Position numbers and translations under genes: made by a program | Shown here: piece after piece, positions 27,091 through 36,245 of the stretch | How the letters are laid out: each line of letters begins with the position of its first letter | How positions within the stretch are numbered: position 1 is the first letter of the stretch | Assembly: GCF_019969845.1 (NCBI RefSeq) | Contig: NZ_JAHXYR010000008.1 | Span: 1-64,000 of the forward strand | DNA length: 64,000 bases | Direction of reading: 5' to 3' | DNA from: Sphingobacterium sp. GVS05A | GTDB taxonomy: Bacteria > Bacteroidota > Bacteroidia > Sphingobacteriales > Sphingobacteriaceae | The notes under the pieces: generated by a model | Told to the model about the DNA's origin: nothing | Database searches by the model: none | What the model saw: only the letters and a program-made list of their open reading frames with translations

Positions 27091-28221
27091 TTAATCCTCA
27101 AGCAGTTTGATTCTAATAAATTGAGACCTTTCACTCAAGGATCCTTCTTCCCCCCAATACCCATTTATATGGTTTGCCGCGGTATATATATGTCCATCTT
27201 TACCCCAAAATAGCAGTTCCTCTTTCCAGGTCGGCATCCATTCTTTAAAGCTTACCGAAATCATCGGTATTATTTTCCCTTGTTTCACGTGGAAGAGTTG
27301 CAGGTCACCTGTCGATTCATAGGGATCAGCATGGAAAGCCATCAAATATTTTTTGTCAGCAGAAAAGAAGGGATAATCACCACATTCCACGATAAGATGA
27401 CCGTCCTTTCTGTCAAAAAGGCGTACATCAGCACTTTCCCAATAGTTTCCCGCAACGGCAAAGGCATTCAGAAAATCGTAATGCCCCATGTACGAATACA
27501 TAGATTCCAACTCATTGTCAATATCTTTATCTGTAAAAGTCAGCTTTTTCCCATTTTCTAGCGGTAATTCCAGAATCTTTCCATTTTTAGTATAGGACAG
27601 CGTATCCTTGATCATATAATTTTTGGCCGTATTTCGGGCCGCTAAAAACGTTTGTTCATCGATCAATTCCACAAGAAGATATTTATCCAAAGGATGACCT
27701 TTTTCGTAATAGCTTTCTTTTCCGTTCACCGTCTGTGAGACAATGATATTTAAATCCTTGGGTGATATTGTAATTTTATCCTGTTTACCCAATTTAGATT
27801 TTGCCACATATACCTTTTCCCATCGTGTTACATCATTAGCTTCGCCGTTAGCCCCTTTATAATCCCGTTGAACACGATCCATCACAGCAATCCACTCTCC
27901 TTCCTCAGCGATTACATCCAGTTTTGTACCAAAAGGATACTTTCCAAGTGCCGGAGCATTTTCATCCGCACCTTGACGCAACACTACACCAGCACGGTCG
28001 ATCACATAGAGGTTTTTTAAGACCTTTGTCTGATCATAGTTGATCGGCAATGGAGGAAATTTCTCCGTTACAGCAGTATTCTTGACCGCGACCGAATCCA
28101 TTTGAGTAGAATCTCCCTTTTGGGTATCTGTCTTCTTTGAACCGTCACCGCAGCCTGATATTCCCATGGAAATAGTCCCGCCGACTAGCATACACAGGGG
28201 TAAAAATAGCAGTCTTTTCAT
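27091..28221 (-). CDS. SH3-domain lipoprotein of unknown function
   Basis: The 376-residue protein carries a lipobox (GISGC, lipidated Cys about residue 24) followed by a charged Ser/Thr-rich spacer. Residues about 70-150 form a bacterial SH3 domain (LYVIDRAGVVLRQGADENAP, then WIAVMDR, WEKVYVAKSKLG). Such domains often bind peptidoglycan or partner proteins. The rest looks like beta-rich repeats with DKKYLMAFHADPYESTGDLQ and has no catalytic signature I recognise. It stands alone; the 150 nt before the next gene show nothing notable. Confidence 0.8.
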   Translation of the reverse strand: MKRLLFLPLCMLVGGTISMGISGCGDGSKKTDTQKGDSTQMDSVAVKNTAVTEKFPPLPINYDQTKVLKNLYVIDRAGVVLRQGADENAPALGKYPFGTKLDVIAEEGEWIAVMDRVQRDYKGANGEANDVTRWEKVYVAKSKLGKQDKITISPKDLNIIVSQTVNGKESYYEKGHPLDKYLLVELIDEQTFLAARNTAKNYMIKDTLSYTKNGKILELPLENGKKLTFTDKDIDNELESMYSYMGHYDFLNAFAVAGNYWESADVRLFDRKDGHLIVECGDYPFFSADKKYLMAFHADPYESTGDLQLFHVKQGKIIPMISVSFKEWMPTWKEELLFWGKDGHIYTAANHINGYWGEEGSLSERSQFIRIKLLED

Positions 28222-28374
28222 AAAGGTGAAGATAGCGATTCCTGTGCCGAAAAAAAATACTGGTATTCAGGGGTTCTTACCTGCCGGTATAAATATCAAA
28301 AATCCAACAGCATTGGTTCATCGCTATTTGAGTAGCGACCATGGCAATTATTGTCTTTTTCATCCACAATAATT

Positions 28375-29157
28375 TTAGCTTTTTCGCCAAAGCGTCTTAC
28401 GATTCACCTGAAGACCGCCATGCATTCTTTTTGCTTTAATTACTGTCAATGTGATAACGATCGCGATCGTCAAAAAGCGGAAAATATTCGCATACCAGTT
28501 CCCTGCGGCGTTATCATCAACATCAAATAGCATCCAAGCCAGATTCATCAAGATATGTAAAGCAATGGGAACCCAGAGATTAAACTTCCATTCGGTATAC
28601 AACCAGGCAAACAATACCGATCCTAAAAATGTTGTCGTAAAAATGAGCGCCAATTCCATCGGTTCCCGACTTTGATATAGATGCAATAAGGCAAATACGA
28701 ACGAAGTTGAAAGAATAGCAGGAATAAAACCCAAGCGAGTGTACCGATAAACTAGACCAAAAAAGTAAGCCCTAAAGATAAGCTCTTCAAACAATCCCGC
28801 AGAGAGGGTATTAATCATTAAAGAATTGAAATCGGGCTGTTTGATTAAAGAAAACTTAAAAGCATACCCGATAAACATCGGGAGTGTTGCCAACCCGCCG
28901 ATAGATAGCCCCAATATGAATGATCCATTTAAACCAAATTTAGAAATCATGGTGTCCTGATCTTTTGGGCGAAGTAAAAACGCCCCTATGAGCAGAGGGG
29001 GTAAGCTAAGTACATAGGTTGACATATGACCCAAGGTTCTGTTGTGAAGGAGGCTGGTCATTTTGGTCTGAACTGTTGCAAAGAATAATTGATCCAAAAC
29101 AAAATAGATTCCGAAAAACAAAAACAAAACAAATAAATTGAAATTTGTACGATTCAT
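28375..29157 (-). CDS. CPBP-family intramembrane glutamic endopeptidase
   Basis: The 260-residue integral membrane protein shows the CPBP (Rce1/Abi) motifs in order: LFEELIFRAYFFG with the EExxxR core, FALLHL and HILMNLAW. Around seven hydrophobic helices are visible. The start at 29157 (MNRTNFNLFVLF) places a hydrophobic helix right after the start; the frame continues to 29220 but adds unlikely residues. Substrates are not known; some relatives process bacteriocins or signal peptides. Confidence 0.9.
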   Translation of the reverse strand: MNRTNFNLFVLFLFFGIYFVLDQLFFATVQTKMTSLLHNRTLGHMSTYVLSLPPLLIGAFLLRPKDQDTMISKFGLNGSFILGLSIGGLATLPMFIGYAFKFSLIKQPDFNSLMINTLSAGLFEELIFRAYFFGLVYRYTRLGFIPAILSTSFVFALLHLYQSREPMELALIFTTTFLGSVLFAWLYTEWKFNLWVPIALHILMNLAWMLFDVDDNAAGNWYANIFRFLTIAIVITLTVIKAKRMHGGLQVNRKTLWRKS

Positions 29158-29267
29158 AACTTTTTGGGACAAAACTAAATTTCGGTTCAACAATAGACAA
29201 AAATAAGTGGCGGATAGCAAAGATTAGGGACGAATGGCAAACAGCAGATTAGAGTTTATTAAGCAGA

Positions 29268-30323
29268 TTAATTCAATAAGTAGGGTTTTACCGAATGGAG
29301 CATCGAACGGGACACGAAAGCATACTCCTCCATATCCTCGAAACGCAAGAGAAATCCCTGCGCATTGCCCTCTTTGCTCAGGATCTTATCGAAGTTAACC
29401 AGATATGATCTGTGACAACGGTAGATATTTGCACCTGTCAGTAGCTCGGCTAGCTTCCCTAGCGTAATACGCACGATCTCCTTTTTTACCCTATTACCTT
29501 CGTAGAAATAGACTATGCAATAATTATCCATGGATTTGGCAAATATAAAATCCTGTCGACCAAAATATAAAAACTGGCTTCCATTGGCAACACAAACAAT
29601 AGCATTGTTATCAGAAACAATAGCGTTGTCATCAGAAGCAACAACATGCTGCCCTGTTACACCCATCCGAATCGGAGAATCTGAATTCTGAGAGATGGGA
29701 TTCGAGATGCGCTGTTCAAGTAAGTTCGCTCGTATCGGCAAAACAGGATCTAGAGAAACAGCGGGTTGAGAGACGGAGTTCGGTATAAGCGGTTCAGATA
29801 AGTCCGTCGGTACCAGAGAGGCCAGTCTCTGAGGCGCAGCGTTCAAGATTGGCATGGTAGGTTTCGTCCGATTTGTATGTATAATTGCTAAAAAATAGAT
29901 CAGTCCAATGGGCACATAGAGTGATAGGGTATAAAGTCCCATATATAGCAAGTTAATCCATTGCATGGGCACTTGACTAACAACCAAACTATTGTACAGA
30001 AAATTCAATATTGAAGCTGATAGACATACCAATAGCATGCGTACTAACTCCTTTCGCATGGTCCATTCCTTCCTCTCAGGTAATACAAAAGAAGCCAATA
30101 GATAAGAAAAAGCGAAAATAACCCCATAACCGGCCAATAGTAGGTATTTGCTAGTATCTTCGAAATTGTAAGTACCAAAAGGCTGAAAAATAATTAAAAA
30201 AAGGTAACAGGATACTCCCAGCAAAAAAGCATAACGCAGCGACCGCTGGAGTGAAAATATCCCCGGAATGACCTGTTGCCCCTGCCTTAACCATGAGATT
30301 AAATTGATCATAATCATCGACAA
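29268..30323 (-). CDS. Membrane-bound LytTR DNA-binding protein (no REC domain)
   Basis: The 351-residue protein has four hydrophobic segments in residues about 25-150 and a cytosolic LytTR DNA-binding domain at the end (about 250-350; FIFAKSMDNYCIVYF, IYRCHRSYLVNFDKI). Between them is a low-complexity linker of about 90 residues with repeated short units such as SDDNAIVSDNNAIV. With no REC domain and no kinase beside it, it may sense a membrane signal directly, as a one-component regulator. The linker is variable-looking and may have expanded by DNA slippage. Confidence 0.88.
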   Translation of the reverse strand: MSMIMINLISWLRQGQQVIPGIFSLQRSLRYAFLLGVSCYLFLIIFQPFGTYNFEDTSKYLLLAGYGVIFAFSYLLASFVLPERKEWTMRKELVRMLLVCLSASILNFLYNSLVVSQVPMQWINLLYMGLYTLSLYVPIGLIYFLAIIHTNRTKPTMPILNAAPQRLASLVPTDLSEPLIPNSVSQPAVSLDPVLPIRANLLEQRISNPISQNSDSPIRMGVTGQHVVASDDNAIVSDNNAIVCVANGSQFLYFGRQDFIFAKSMDNYCIVYFYEGNRVKKEIVRITLGKLAELLTGANIYRCHRSYLVNFDKILSKEGNAQGFLLRFEDMEEYAFVSRSMLHSVKPYLLN

Positions 30324-30749
30324 TTTACTAAAATTTCATCATTTCATATTGTACTTTTCATTCGCGCAGAGACTTTCAAGCTAATTATAACAATTACAGC
30401 GCACCGTTTTACGAAGCCCATATCCCGAAAAACCCAATTCCATCGAAGATCTGCCATGGAAGATGTACTCCTTGTTGATAGTAATCCACTTCAAGAGCTA
30501 AGGTAGCTAGTAGCCCTTCCAAAAATTCCTTACTCAACGGTCAAAGACAGAAATATCTATAACAATGTTTACAAAAACATTATTATAGCGACCATAGAGC
30601 TTTTTTAAGCCTCTTTTCGCATATATCTTCTTTGAAAGATACTCTTTTTGTAAAAGGCAGATCATAAAGCTGTTTATTTGATAAACCTATAAACAGCTTT
30701 GCTTTTTATTGATTAGTTTTGTGTTTCAACGATAAATTAGAGCATTTCG
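30324..30749. other. Intergenic region between divergent signalling genes
   Basis: This 426-nt stretch has no ORF of substance. It holds a stable hairpin at 30666-30700, and a plus-strand -7 element TAGTTTTG at 30714-30721, 28 nt before the GTG of the next gene. No -33 TTTG at the right distance was found. A smaller 6-bp hairpin lies near 30627-30645. Confidence 0.5.
30666..30700 (+). terminator. Hairpin upstream of the GNAT-like gene (terminator or operator)
   Basis: AAAGCTGTTTAT (30666-30677) is perfectly complementary to ATAAACAGCTTT (30689-30700), with an 11-nt loop, and is followed by GCTTTTTATT. It has terminator shape on the plus strand, but no plus-strand gene ends nearby. It overlaps the spot where a promoter for the following operon would sit, so it could also be an operator. 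Confidence 0.5.
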
Positions 30750-31559
30750 GTGGCATTATTATTCAACGAGGGACGTCCGGTAGTTAGACTAAGAGCATTT
30801 CGTGCTATCGACGATCCCAAAACCTGCGAACGTTTTATAGAAGGGCATGCCCATGTCTTGACAGCAATAGGTGTCAAGAAAGTTACTTCATCCAAAAATG
30901 ACTGGATGTATAATCCGGCATCATTCGTCCTTATTGTAGAATCACTTGACGGTGAGAAGGTGTATGGAGGAGTTCGGATACATGCTGCTGGAGGGAGCGA
31001 GCCTCTACCGATAGAACAGGCTACAGGTGCTATGGATGCACGTATCTACGATTTAGTATACGAATACGCTCTTCATGGTACCGGAGAAGGTTGTGGTCTA
31101 TGGAACTCCCGTGAGATCGCAGGTTATGGCATCGGCAGTATCTTCCTCACAAGGGCGGGAGCGGCAATCAGTACACAGATCGGGATCAAATCACTGTTTG
31201 CACTATGCGCTCCATATACGGTAAAACTAGCTGAGAGTGTCGGCTATCGGATAGATACCAGCGTTGGTAACAATGGTACTTTCTACTATCCCAAATTGGA
31301 TTTATTGGCAACTGTTATGATCATGAGAAATCTGGATACGCTAACCGAAGCCGATCAAGAAAACAAGGAAGCGATATTTTCGCTCCGAAACAATTCCAAT
31401 ATTGTCCGGATAGAAACCTTGCGAAATAAAGAGATTGAAATTCACTATCAAATAGATATTCCTAATCTAGATCGTTGGGATCTTGACGAAGTCATAAAAA
31501 ATTTGCAACACACATCGGCAGATCTCAAAGTAGATCATCGTAATCTAAATATTTTGTAA
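30750..31559 (+). CDS. GNAT-fold putative acyltransferase, autoinducer-synthase-like
   Basis: The 269-residue protein resembles GNAT-fold N-acyl amino acid or acyl-homoserine lactone synthases rather than ordinary acetyltransferases. The pattern is SFVLIVE then KVYGGVRIH (strand pair), LWNSREIAGYGIGSIFLTRA (a GxGIG-type acyl-carrier or CoA loop preceded by the W-S-R-E element), and ALCAPYTVKLAESVGY. Substrates cannot be assigned. It begins with GTG. Its stop overlaps the ATG of the methyltransferase gene by 1 nt, so the two are tightly coupled. It opens a putative four-gene signalling operon with two sensory proteins downstream. Confidence 0.6.
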   Translation: MALLFNEGRPVVRLRAFRAIDDPKTCERFIEGHAHVLTAIGVKKVTSSKNDWMYNPASFVLIVESLDGEKVYGGVRIHAAGGSEPLPIEQATGAMDARIYDLVYEYALHGTGEGCGLWNSREIAGYGIGSIFLTRAGAAISTQIGIKSLFALCAPYTVKLAESVGYRIDTSVGNNGTFYYPKLDLLATVMIMRNLDTLTEADQENKEAIFSLRNNSNIVRIETLRNKEIEIHYQIDIPNLDRWDLDEVIKNLQHTSADLKVDHRNLNIL

Positions 31560-32323
31560 TGGATACTAAACACTATGGTGCCAGTTATTTACAAGACACC
31601 GGAGACTTTCTCAAGCAACTAAAAATACATTCTTATAGCCCTTTCAACATAATCAAAGAAGGGCGTGTTGCCGATCTTGGCTGCGGTACAGGAATGGACG
31701 CTGTTAACCTTGCAAATGTGTTAGGGGGCAATGTACAAGTCATTGGCGTTGACCATGATGCTGTGTTGATCGATCATGCCAAGTCAGGCAGCAAGGGCGT
31801 CAGTAACGTCAATTTTGTACAGGGTGAGGTATATCAACTCGGTTTCGAGAATGAGAGCGTTTCAGGCGTACGGATGGAACGTCTTGTTCAGCATCTGATC
31901 GCTCCACAAAACATGTTTCAGGAGGTTTATCGCGTATTGCGCAAAAATCAACCATTGGTCATTGTGGAGACAATTTGGAATAGCCTGACTTTTTATACGC
32001 AACATGTGGATATAGAGGCTAAAATATGTCATTACTTGACAGAAGATAAAGTCAATAACGGTTGGGCAGGCAACAAGCTGACAGCTGATCTCCTTGCAAA
32101 TGGATTTCAACAGGTTCAACTGCAAACATTCAATATGGTAACACGCTCTAGGGAAGAAGCCAACCGTTATTTATTTCTGGACAAAATACTGTTGGAAATG
32201 TTTGAAAAGGGCAAATTAAATCAAGTCGAATACGACAATTTTCAACAAACACTGGACCAATTGGATGAATCAGGCTGCTTTTTAGTCTCTATGAATTTAG
32301 TAATCGCTCAAGCAAAAAAATAG
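31559..32323 (+). CDS. Class I SAM-dependent methyltransferase
   Basis: The 254-residue enzyme has the Rossmann-like methyltransferase core: motif I VADLGCGTGMDAVNLA, the acidic VDHDA end of strand 2 and FQEVYRVLRKNQPLVIVE near motif IV/V. It is closest in style to the UbiE/COQ5-type Methyltransf_11/25 group that works on small molecules. Coupled translation with the GNAT-like gene suggests that it methylates the product or precursor of that enzyme. Only 10 nt separate it from the kinase gene. Confidence 0.88.
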   Translation: MDTKHYGASYLQDTGDFLKQLKIHSYSPFNIIKEGRVADLGCGTGMDAVNLANVLGGNVQVIGVDHDAVLIDHAKSGSKGVSNVNFVQGEVYQLGFENESVSGVRMERLVQHLIAPQNMFQEVYRVLRKNQPLVIVETIWNSLTFYTQHVDIEAKICHYLTEDKVNNGWAGNKLTADLLANGFQQVQLQTFNMVTRSREEANRYLFLDKILLEMFEKGKLNQVEYDNFQQTLDQLDESGCFLVSMNLVIAQAKK

Positions 32324-32333
32324 TATCCTAAAG

Positions 32334-34484
32334 ATGAAGTGCTGGTTTTTCCTGATCTGTATTTTTATTCTCGCATACCTGCCATCACGCGGCCAGCTTA
32401 CTATCGATCAATCTGGGCAACGGTTGCTAATTGGTCATATGCTCGAGCGCTATACAGGCCCCGAAACCACAGATTTTTCAACAGTTTCATCATCATCGGC
32501 CTTTCAACCGCTGAACAGTGAAGTGCCTAACCTAGGGACATCGCCCAATGCCATTTGGTTGCGCTTACCTGTTAAAAATAATACCAAACAAGATTTAGAT
32601 CTTCTTCTGGAAATTGCCTATCCATTGCTGGATGAGATTGAATTATATAGTCCTAATGAAAATGGCACATATCAATCCATTAAACTGGGAGAACATCAGA
32701 ATTTTTCGATTAGAAAATATAAAGTTCCCAATTATGTATTTGACATTCATCTGCACTGTCACTCGGAAAAGACCTTTTTTCTCCGCATTAAAAGTATCGA
32801 GCAGATTATATTACCGATCTACTTAAGTAGCGAACGTAAATTCATGGCGCAGATGAATAGCGACAGCCTCCTCAGTGGTATTTATATTGGTATCGTATTC
32901 ATTATGGCGATATACAATCTTTTTCTGTTTTTTTCTGTTCGGGACAAGGGCTACCTCTATTATGTCCTATATGTTGTGTGTGCCGGAATCACCCAAATGG
33001 GTATCAAAGGCTATAGTTTTCAATATTTATGGCCGAACTGGCCTTATTTTGCCACCAAAGGTCCGATTATTTTCGGCTGTTTGTCTGGACTTAGCGCCCT
33101 TCTTTTCGCAGGTTCATTTCTCCAATTAGAGAAGAATGCTCCTCGATCAAAACGGATAATCACAATCTTTATCGTATTATTTGCCCTTGGTACCATCCTC
33201 GCATTGTTCAATCTGACACAGCCCGCATTTTTTGTTATGCAAGTGACCACTGGTATAGGCTCATTATTTGTCCTTTATCTATCCTACCGCATCATGATCA
33301 GCGGGTATAGCCCGGCGAAATACTTTGTCTATGGCTGGACAGTCTTATTATTGGGATCTGTAGTATTTTTATTAAAAGACTATGGGATATTAGACTACAA
33401 CAACTTTACGAGCAATTCAGTACAAATTGCCTCAGTTATCGAAATGGCTTTACTTTCATTTGGTCTGGCATACAGTATCAATATACTTAAACAGGAAAAA
33501 GAAGAGTCTCAAAAACGAGAATTGGCTATCTCTCTGGAAAATGAGCAACTTATCCGTGAGCAGAATACGATGTTAGAACAAAAGGTAGATGAACGGACAC
33601 ATGAACTAAAAGAATCCAATGCATCGCTGCAAACAACATTGGCACATCTGAAAGAAGCTCAGTCACAGCTTGTCGAAGCCGAAAAAATGGCTTCTTTAGG
33701 GCAATTGACTGCAGGAGTAGCCCATGAAATCAATAACCCTATCAACTTTGTCACTTCAAATGTCGCCCCACTAAAGCGCGACATCAAGATGATCTGGGAA
33801 ACACTGGACGAAGTCGAGCGTATTGCATTTACTACGGGCCTTTCCGATAGTGAAAAACAGTCACAGATCAAAAAATTTAAAGATGATTTGGATATTGGGT
33901 ACCTGAAGACCGAAGTCGATTATCTATTGAAAGGAATGGACGAAGGAGCTCATCGAACAGCAGAAATTGTAAAAAGTTTACGTATCTTTTCTCGTGTCGA
34001 CGAAGACACCTTAAAATTTGCGGATATCAATGAAGGTCTAACGTCCACCATGATAATACTTAACAGCTTAATAAACAATTCGATCGAAGTAGAAAAACAT
34101 CTTGGAAATCTACCAAAGATCGAATGTCATGCCGGAAAATTGAATCAGGTATTTCTTAATATTATCACTAACGCGGTGTATGCCATAGGCAAAAAATTCG
34201 GTGGTAACACTGGTGGGAAACTAAGTATTGAAACTGGGCTTACAGCTGATCAATCTGCTATTTTTGTTAAAATAGCAGACAACGGTATCGGCATCCCTGA
34301 AAACATTCGAGACCGAATTTTTGAACCCTTTTTCACGACGAAAGATGTAGGTGAAGGAACAGGACTAGGCATGTCTATTGCCTATAATACCATTGCAAAA
34401 CATCATGGTAAGATTATTGTAGAATCAGAAATAGGAGAGGGAACAGCTTTTACATTACACATTCCCGTGCAACAAACAAATTGA
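32334..34484 (+). CDS. 7TMR-DISM sensor histidine kinase
   Basis: The 716-residue kinase has a signal peptide, a periplasmic 7TMR-DISMED2 domain (about 30-165, carbohydrate-binding-like jelly roll) and seven membrane helices (about 180-385). These lead to a coiled coil, HisKA with His464 in GVAHEINNPINF, and a HATPase_c domain (NIITNAVYAI, DNGIGIPENI, GEGTGLGMSI). DISM receptors sense extracellular small molecules. It is encoded 10 nt after the methyltransferase, so the sensor and the putative synthesis genes share a transcript. Confidence 0.93.
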   Translation: MKCWFFLICIFILAYLPSRGQLTIDQSGQRLLIGHMLERYTGPETTDFSTVSSSSAFQPLNSEVPNLGTSPNAIWLRLPVKNNTKQDLDLLLEIAYPLLDEIELYSPNENGTYQSIKLGEHQNFSIRKYKVPNYVFDIHLHCHSEKTFFLRIKSIEQIILPIYLSSERKFMAQMNSDSLLSGIYIGIVFIMAIYNLFLFFSVRDKGYLYYVLYVVCAGITQMGIKGYSFQYLWPNWPYFATKGPIIFGCLSGLSALLFAGSFLQLEKNAPRSKRIITIFIVLFALGTILALFNLTQPAFFVMQVTTGIGSLFVLYLSYRIMISGYSPAKYFVYGWTVLLLGSVVFLLKDYGILDYNNFTSNSVQIASVIEMALLSFGLAYSINILKQEKEESQKRELAISLENEQLIREQNTMLEQKVDERTHELKESNASLQTTLAHLKEAQSQLVEAEKMASLGQLTAGVAHEINNPINFVTSNVAPLKRDIKMIWETLDEVERIAFTTGLSDSEKQSQIKKFKDDLDIGYLKTEVDYLLKGMDEGAHRTAEIVKSLRIFSRVDEDTLKFADINEGLTSTMIILNSLINNSIEVEKHLGNLPKIECHAGKLNQVFLNIITNAVYAIGKKFGGNTGGKLSIETGLTADQSAIFVKIADNGIGIPENIRDRIFEPFFTTKDVGEGTGLGMSIAYNTIAKHHGKIIVESEIGEGTAFTLHIPVQQTN

Positions 34485-34564
34485 TGCCAAAGTAAACCCA
34501 ATGAATTCGATAAATTATCATTAATTTCGTTCATTTTTGGAAGATAAACCAGATTATAAAAATT

Positions 34565-35650
34565 ATGCAGACGGAGATTGAAATATTATATATTGATGAT
34601 GAAGCAAATAACTTGGTTGGTTTTAAAGCAAATTTTAGATACGACTATGTCATTCATACCGCATCAAATACCACCGAAGCCGAAAAAATACTTCTTTCCA
34701 ACCCGGATATCCGTGTGATCTTTTGTGATCAGCGTATGCCAGGGGAATTGGGAATAGATTTTCTCCACCGCATCAAAAAAGACTATCCTAAGCCAATCCG
34801 TATTCTATTGACCGCCTATGCAGACATGGATACGGTTATAGATGCGATCAATAAAGGGCATATATTTCGGTTCGTTCGCAAACCCTGGATGGGTGAAGAA
34901 ATTATCTCTGCGATCGAAGAGGCGAATAAATTTTATGTCGCAAATTCACTATTGGAGACAAAGAACCAAGAATTGCAGAAAGCATACGATGAGCTCGATA
35001 AGTTTGCCTATAGCGTGAGTCATGATTTACGAGATCCCTTAACTGGTGTACTCTCTGCGGTAAAACTAGGATTAGAATTTAACAATATAGACCGCATCCA
35101 CGAATTGCTTACCTTGATGGATAGTTCATTGGTCAGCCTGGACGCCTACATCGATAGTCTACGGGACTATTACCTCCTGCGAAGAGGAGAACTTATGTTA
35201 TCTAAGATTGATTTTGATGAGCTTTTTGGCAATGTTAGACAATTCTATAAAATGTACACACAAAATAAGGATGTAACATTTGATATCCATGTGGAGCAGA
35301 AAGAGCCATTTCATTGTGATAAAGCCATACTGGAATTAATCTTGCACAACCTGCTATCCAATGCTTTTAAATATCAGCAAAAAGAGCAGACGAATCCATT
35401 TGTCAAATTATCTGTTGATGTATCTGACAAACATGCTACTATTGTCGTGAGTGATAATGGTATTGGAATTTCTCCCGAACATATCGGTGATATTTTCAAG
35501 TTATTCTTTAGAGGTAGTGATCAGGCCAAAGGCATGGGATTTGGCTTATATAATGTACAGAACGCCCTACTTAAGCTTCAGGGGTCAATCGATGTGCAAT
35601 CGCCACCAAATATGGGCACAACATTTACGGTTAGGATACCGAGCAAATAA
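34565..35650 (+). CDS. Response regulator-histidine kinase hybrid (REC-HisKA-HATPase)
   Basis: The 361-residue cytosolic protein starts with REC (phospho-acceptor Asp55 in FCDQRMPGELG; Lys in VRKPW). A HisKA domain follows with His153 in YSVSHDLRDPL, then HATPase_c (LHNLLSNAFKY, VSDNGIGIS, GMGFGLYNV). Receiving a phosphate at REC and acting as a kinase, it is a mid-relay element. The REC domain is closely similar to that of the convergent regulator at 35677. It lies 80 nt after the DISM kinase. Confidence 0.92.
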   Translation: MQTEIEILYIDDEANNLVGFKANFRYDYVIHTASNTTEAEKILLSNPDIRVIFCDQRMPGELGIDFLHRIKKDYPKPIRILLTAYADMDTVIDAINKGHIFRFVRKPWMGEEIISAIEEANKFYVANSLLETKNQELQKAYDELDKFAYSVSHDLRDPLTGVLSAVKLGLEFNNIDRIHELLTLMDSSLVSLDAYIDSLRDYYLLRRGELMLSKIDFDELFGNVRQFYKMYTQNKDVTFDIHVEQKEPFHCDKAILELILHNLLSNAFKYQQKEQTNPFVKLSVDVSDKHATIVVSDNGIGISPEHIGDIFKLFFRGSDQAKGMGFGLYNVQNALLKLQGSIDVQSPPNMGTTFTVRIPSK

Positions 35651-35655
35651 GATCT

Positions 35656-35686
35656 GCTATCCTAAAAAATCAGCTTTTAGGATAGC
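35656..35686. terminator. Bidirectional terminator between convergent signalling genes
   Basis: GCTATCCTAAAA (35656-35667) pairs perfectly with TTTTAGGATAGC (35675-35686) around a 7-nt loop. The right arm includes the stop codon of the minus-strand regulator. Confidence 0.8.
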
Positions 35687-36141
35687 AACTTCTGACGTAG
35701 CATAAATTCCAATTGATCATTAGAGGCTTCCAGCTGCGCATTCGTTTCAATTATTTTTTGCCGTTCAGTATACACTTCATAAGCACGTTGAATTGTTTGA
35801 TCGAGCTCTTTTTCACTCCAGGGTTTATTGAGGTAATGAAAGATCTTTCCTTTATTGACGGCCTCGACCACTGCTGCCATATCAGCATACCCTGTTAAAA
35901 GGATGCGCATTGGAGCTGCATCAATTTTTATGATTTCTTCCAAAAACTCCACGCCTGTCATTTCAGGCATTCGCTGGTCAGTGATAATGATATCAATAGG
36001 GTTGTTTTTGACAAGTTCTATTGCTTCGGCGCCACTTATAGCCGTAAACACCTCATATTTAAACCGGAATGTCGCTTTAAAGGAAAATAGATTATTCTCC
36101 TCATCGTCAACATACAATATCGAAATCTTCTTATTTTTCAT
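35677..36141 (-). CDS. Single-domain response regulator (REC plus coiled tail)
   Basis: The 154-residue protein is a REC domain with Asp55 in IITDQRMPEMTG and Lys in YLNKPWSEKEL, followed by a helical tail (YTERQKIIETNAQLEASNDQ) and no output domain. It belongs to the RpfG-like REC group by its YVDDEENNL start and is paralogous to the REC of the hybrid at 34565. It may take phosphate from the DISM kinase or the hybrid. Confidence 0.9.
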   Translation of the reverse strand: MKNKKISILYVDDEENNLFSFKATFRFKYEVFTAISGAEAIELVKNNPIDIIITDQRMPEMTGVEFLEEIIKIDAAPMRILLTGYADMAAVVEAVNKGKIFHYLNKPWSEKELDQTIQRAYEVYTERQKIIETNAQLEASNDQLEFMLRQKLLS

Positions 36142-36245
36142 AAGCTTGTTGCCTCCGGCACAAATTTACGGAATAAATCTTCTGAATTAAGTAACAGACA
36201 TGTAGTTTTTATGGGAGTAGCTCTTTTGTCAACAGCTTCCTGTTT

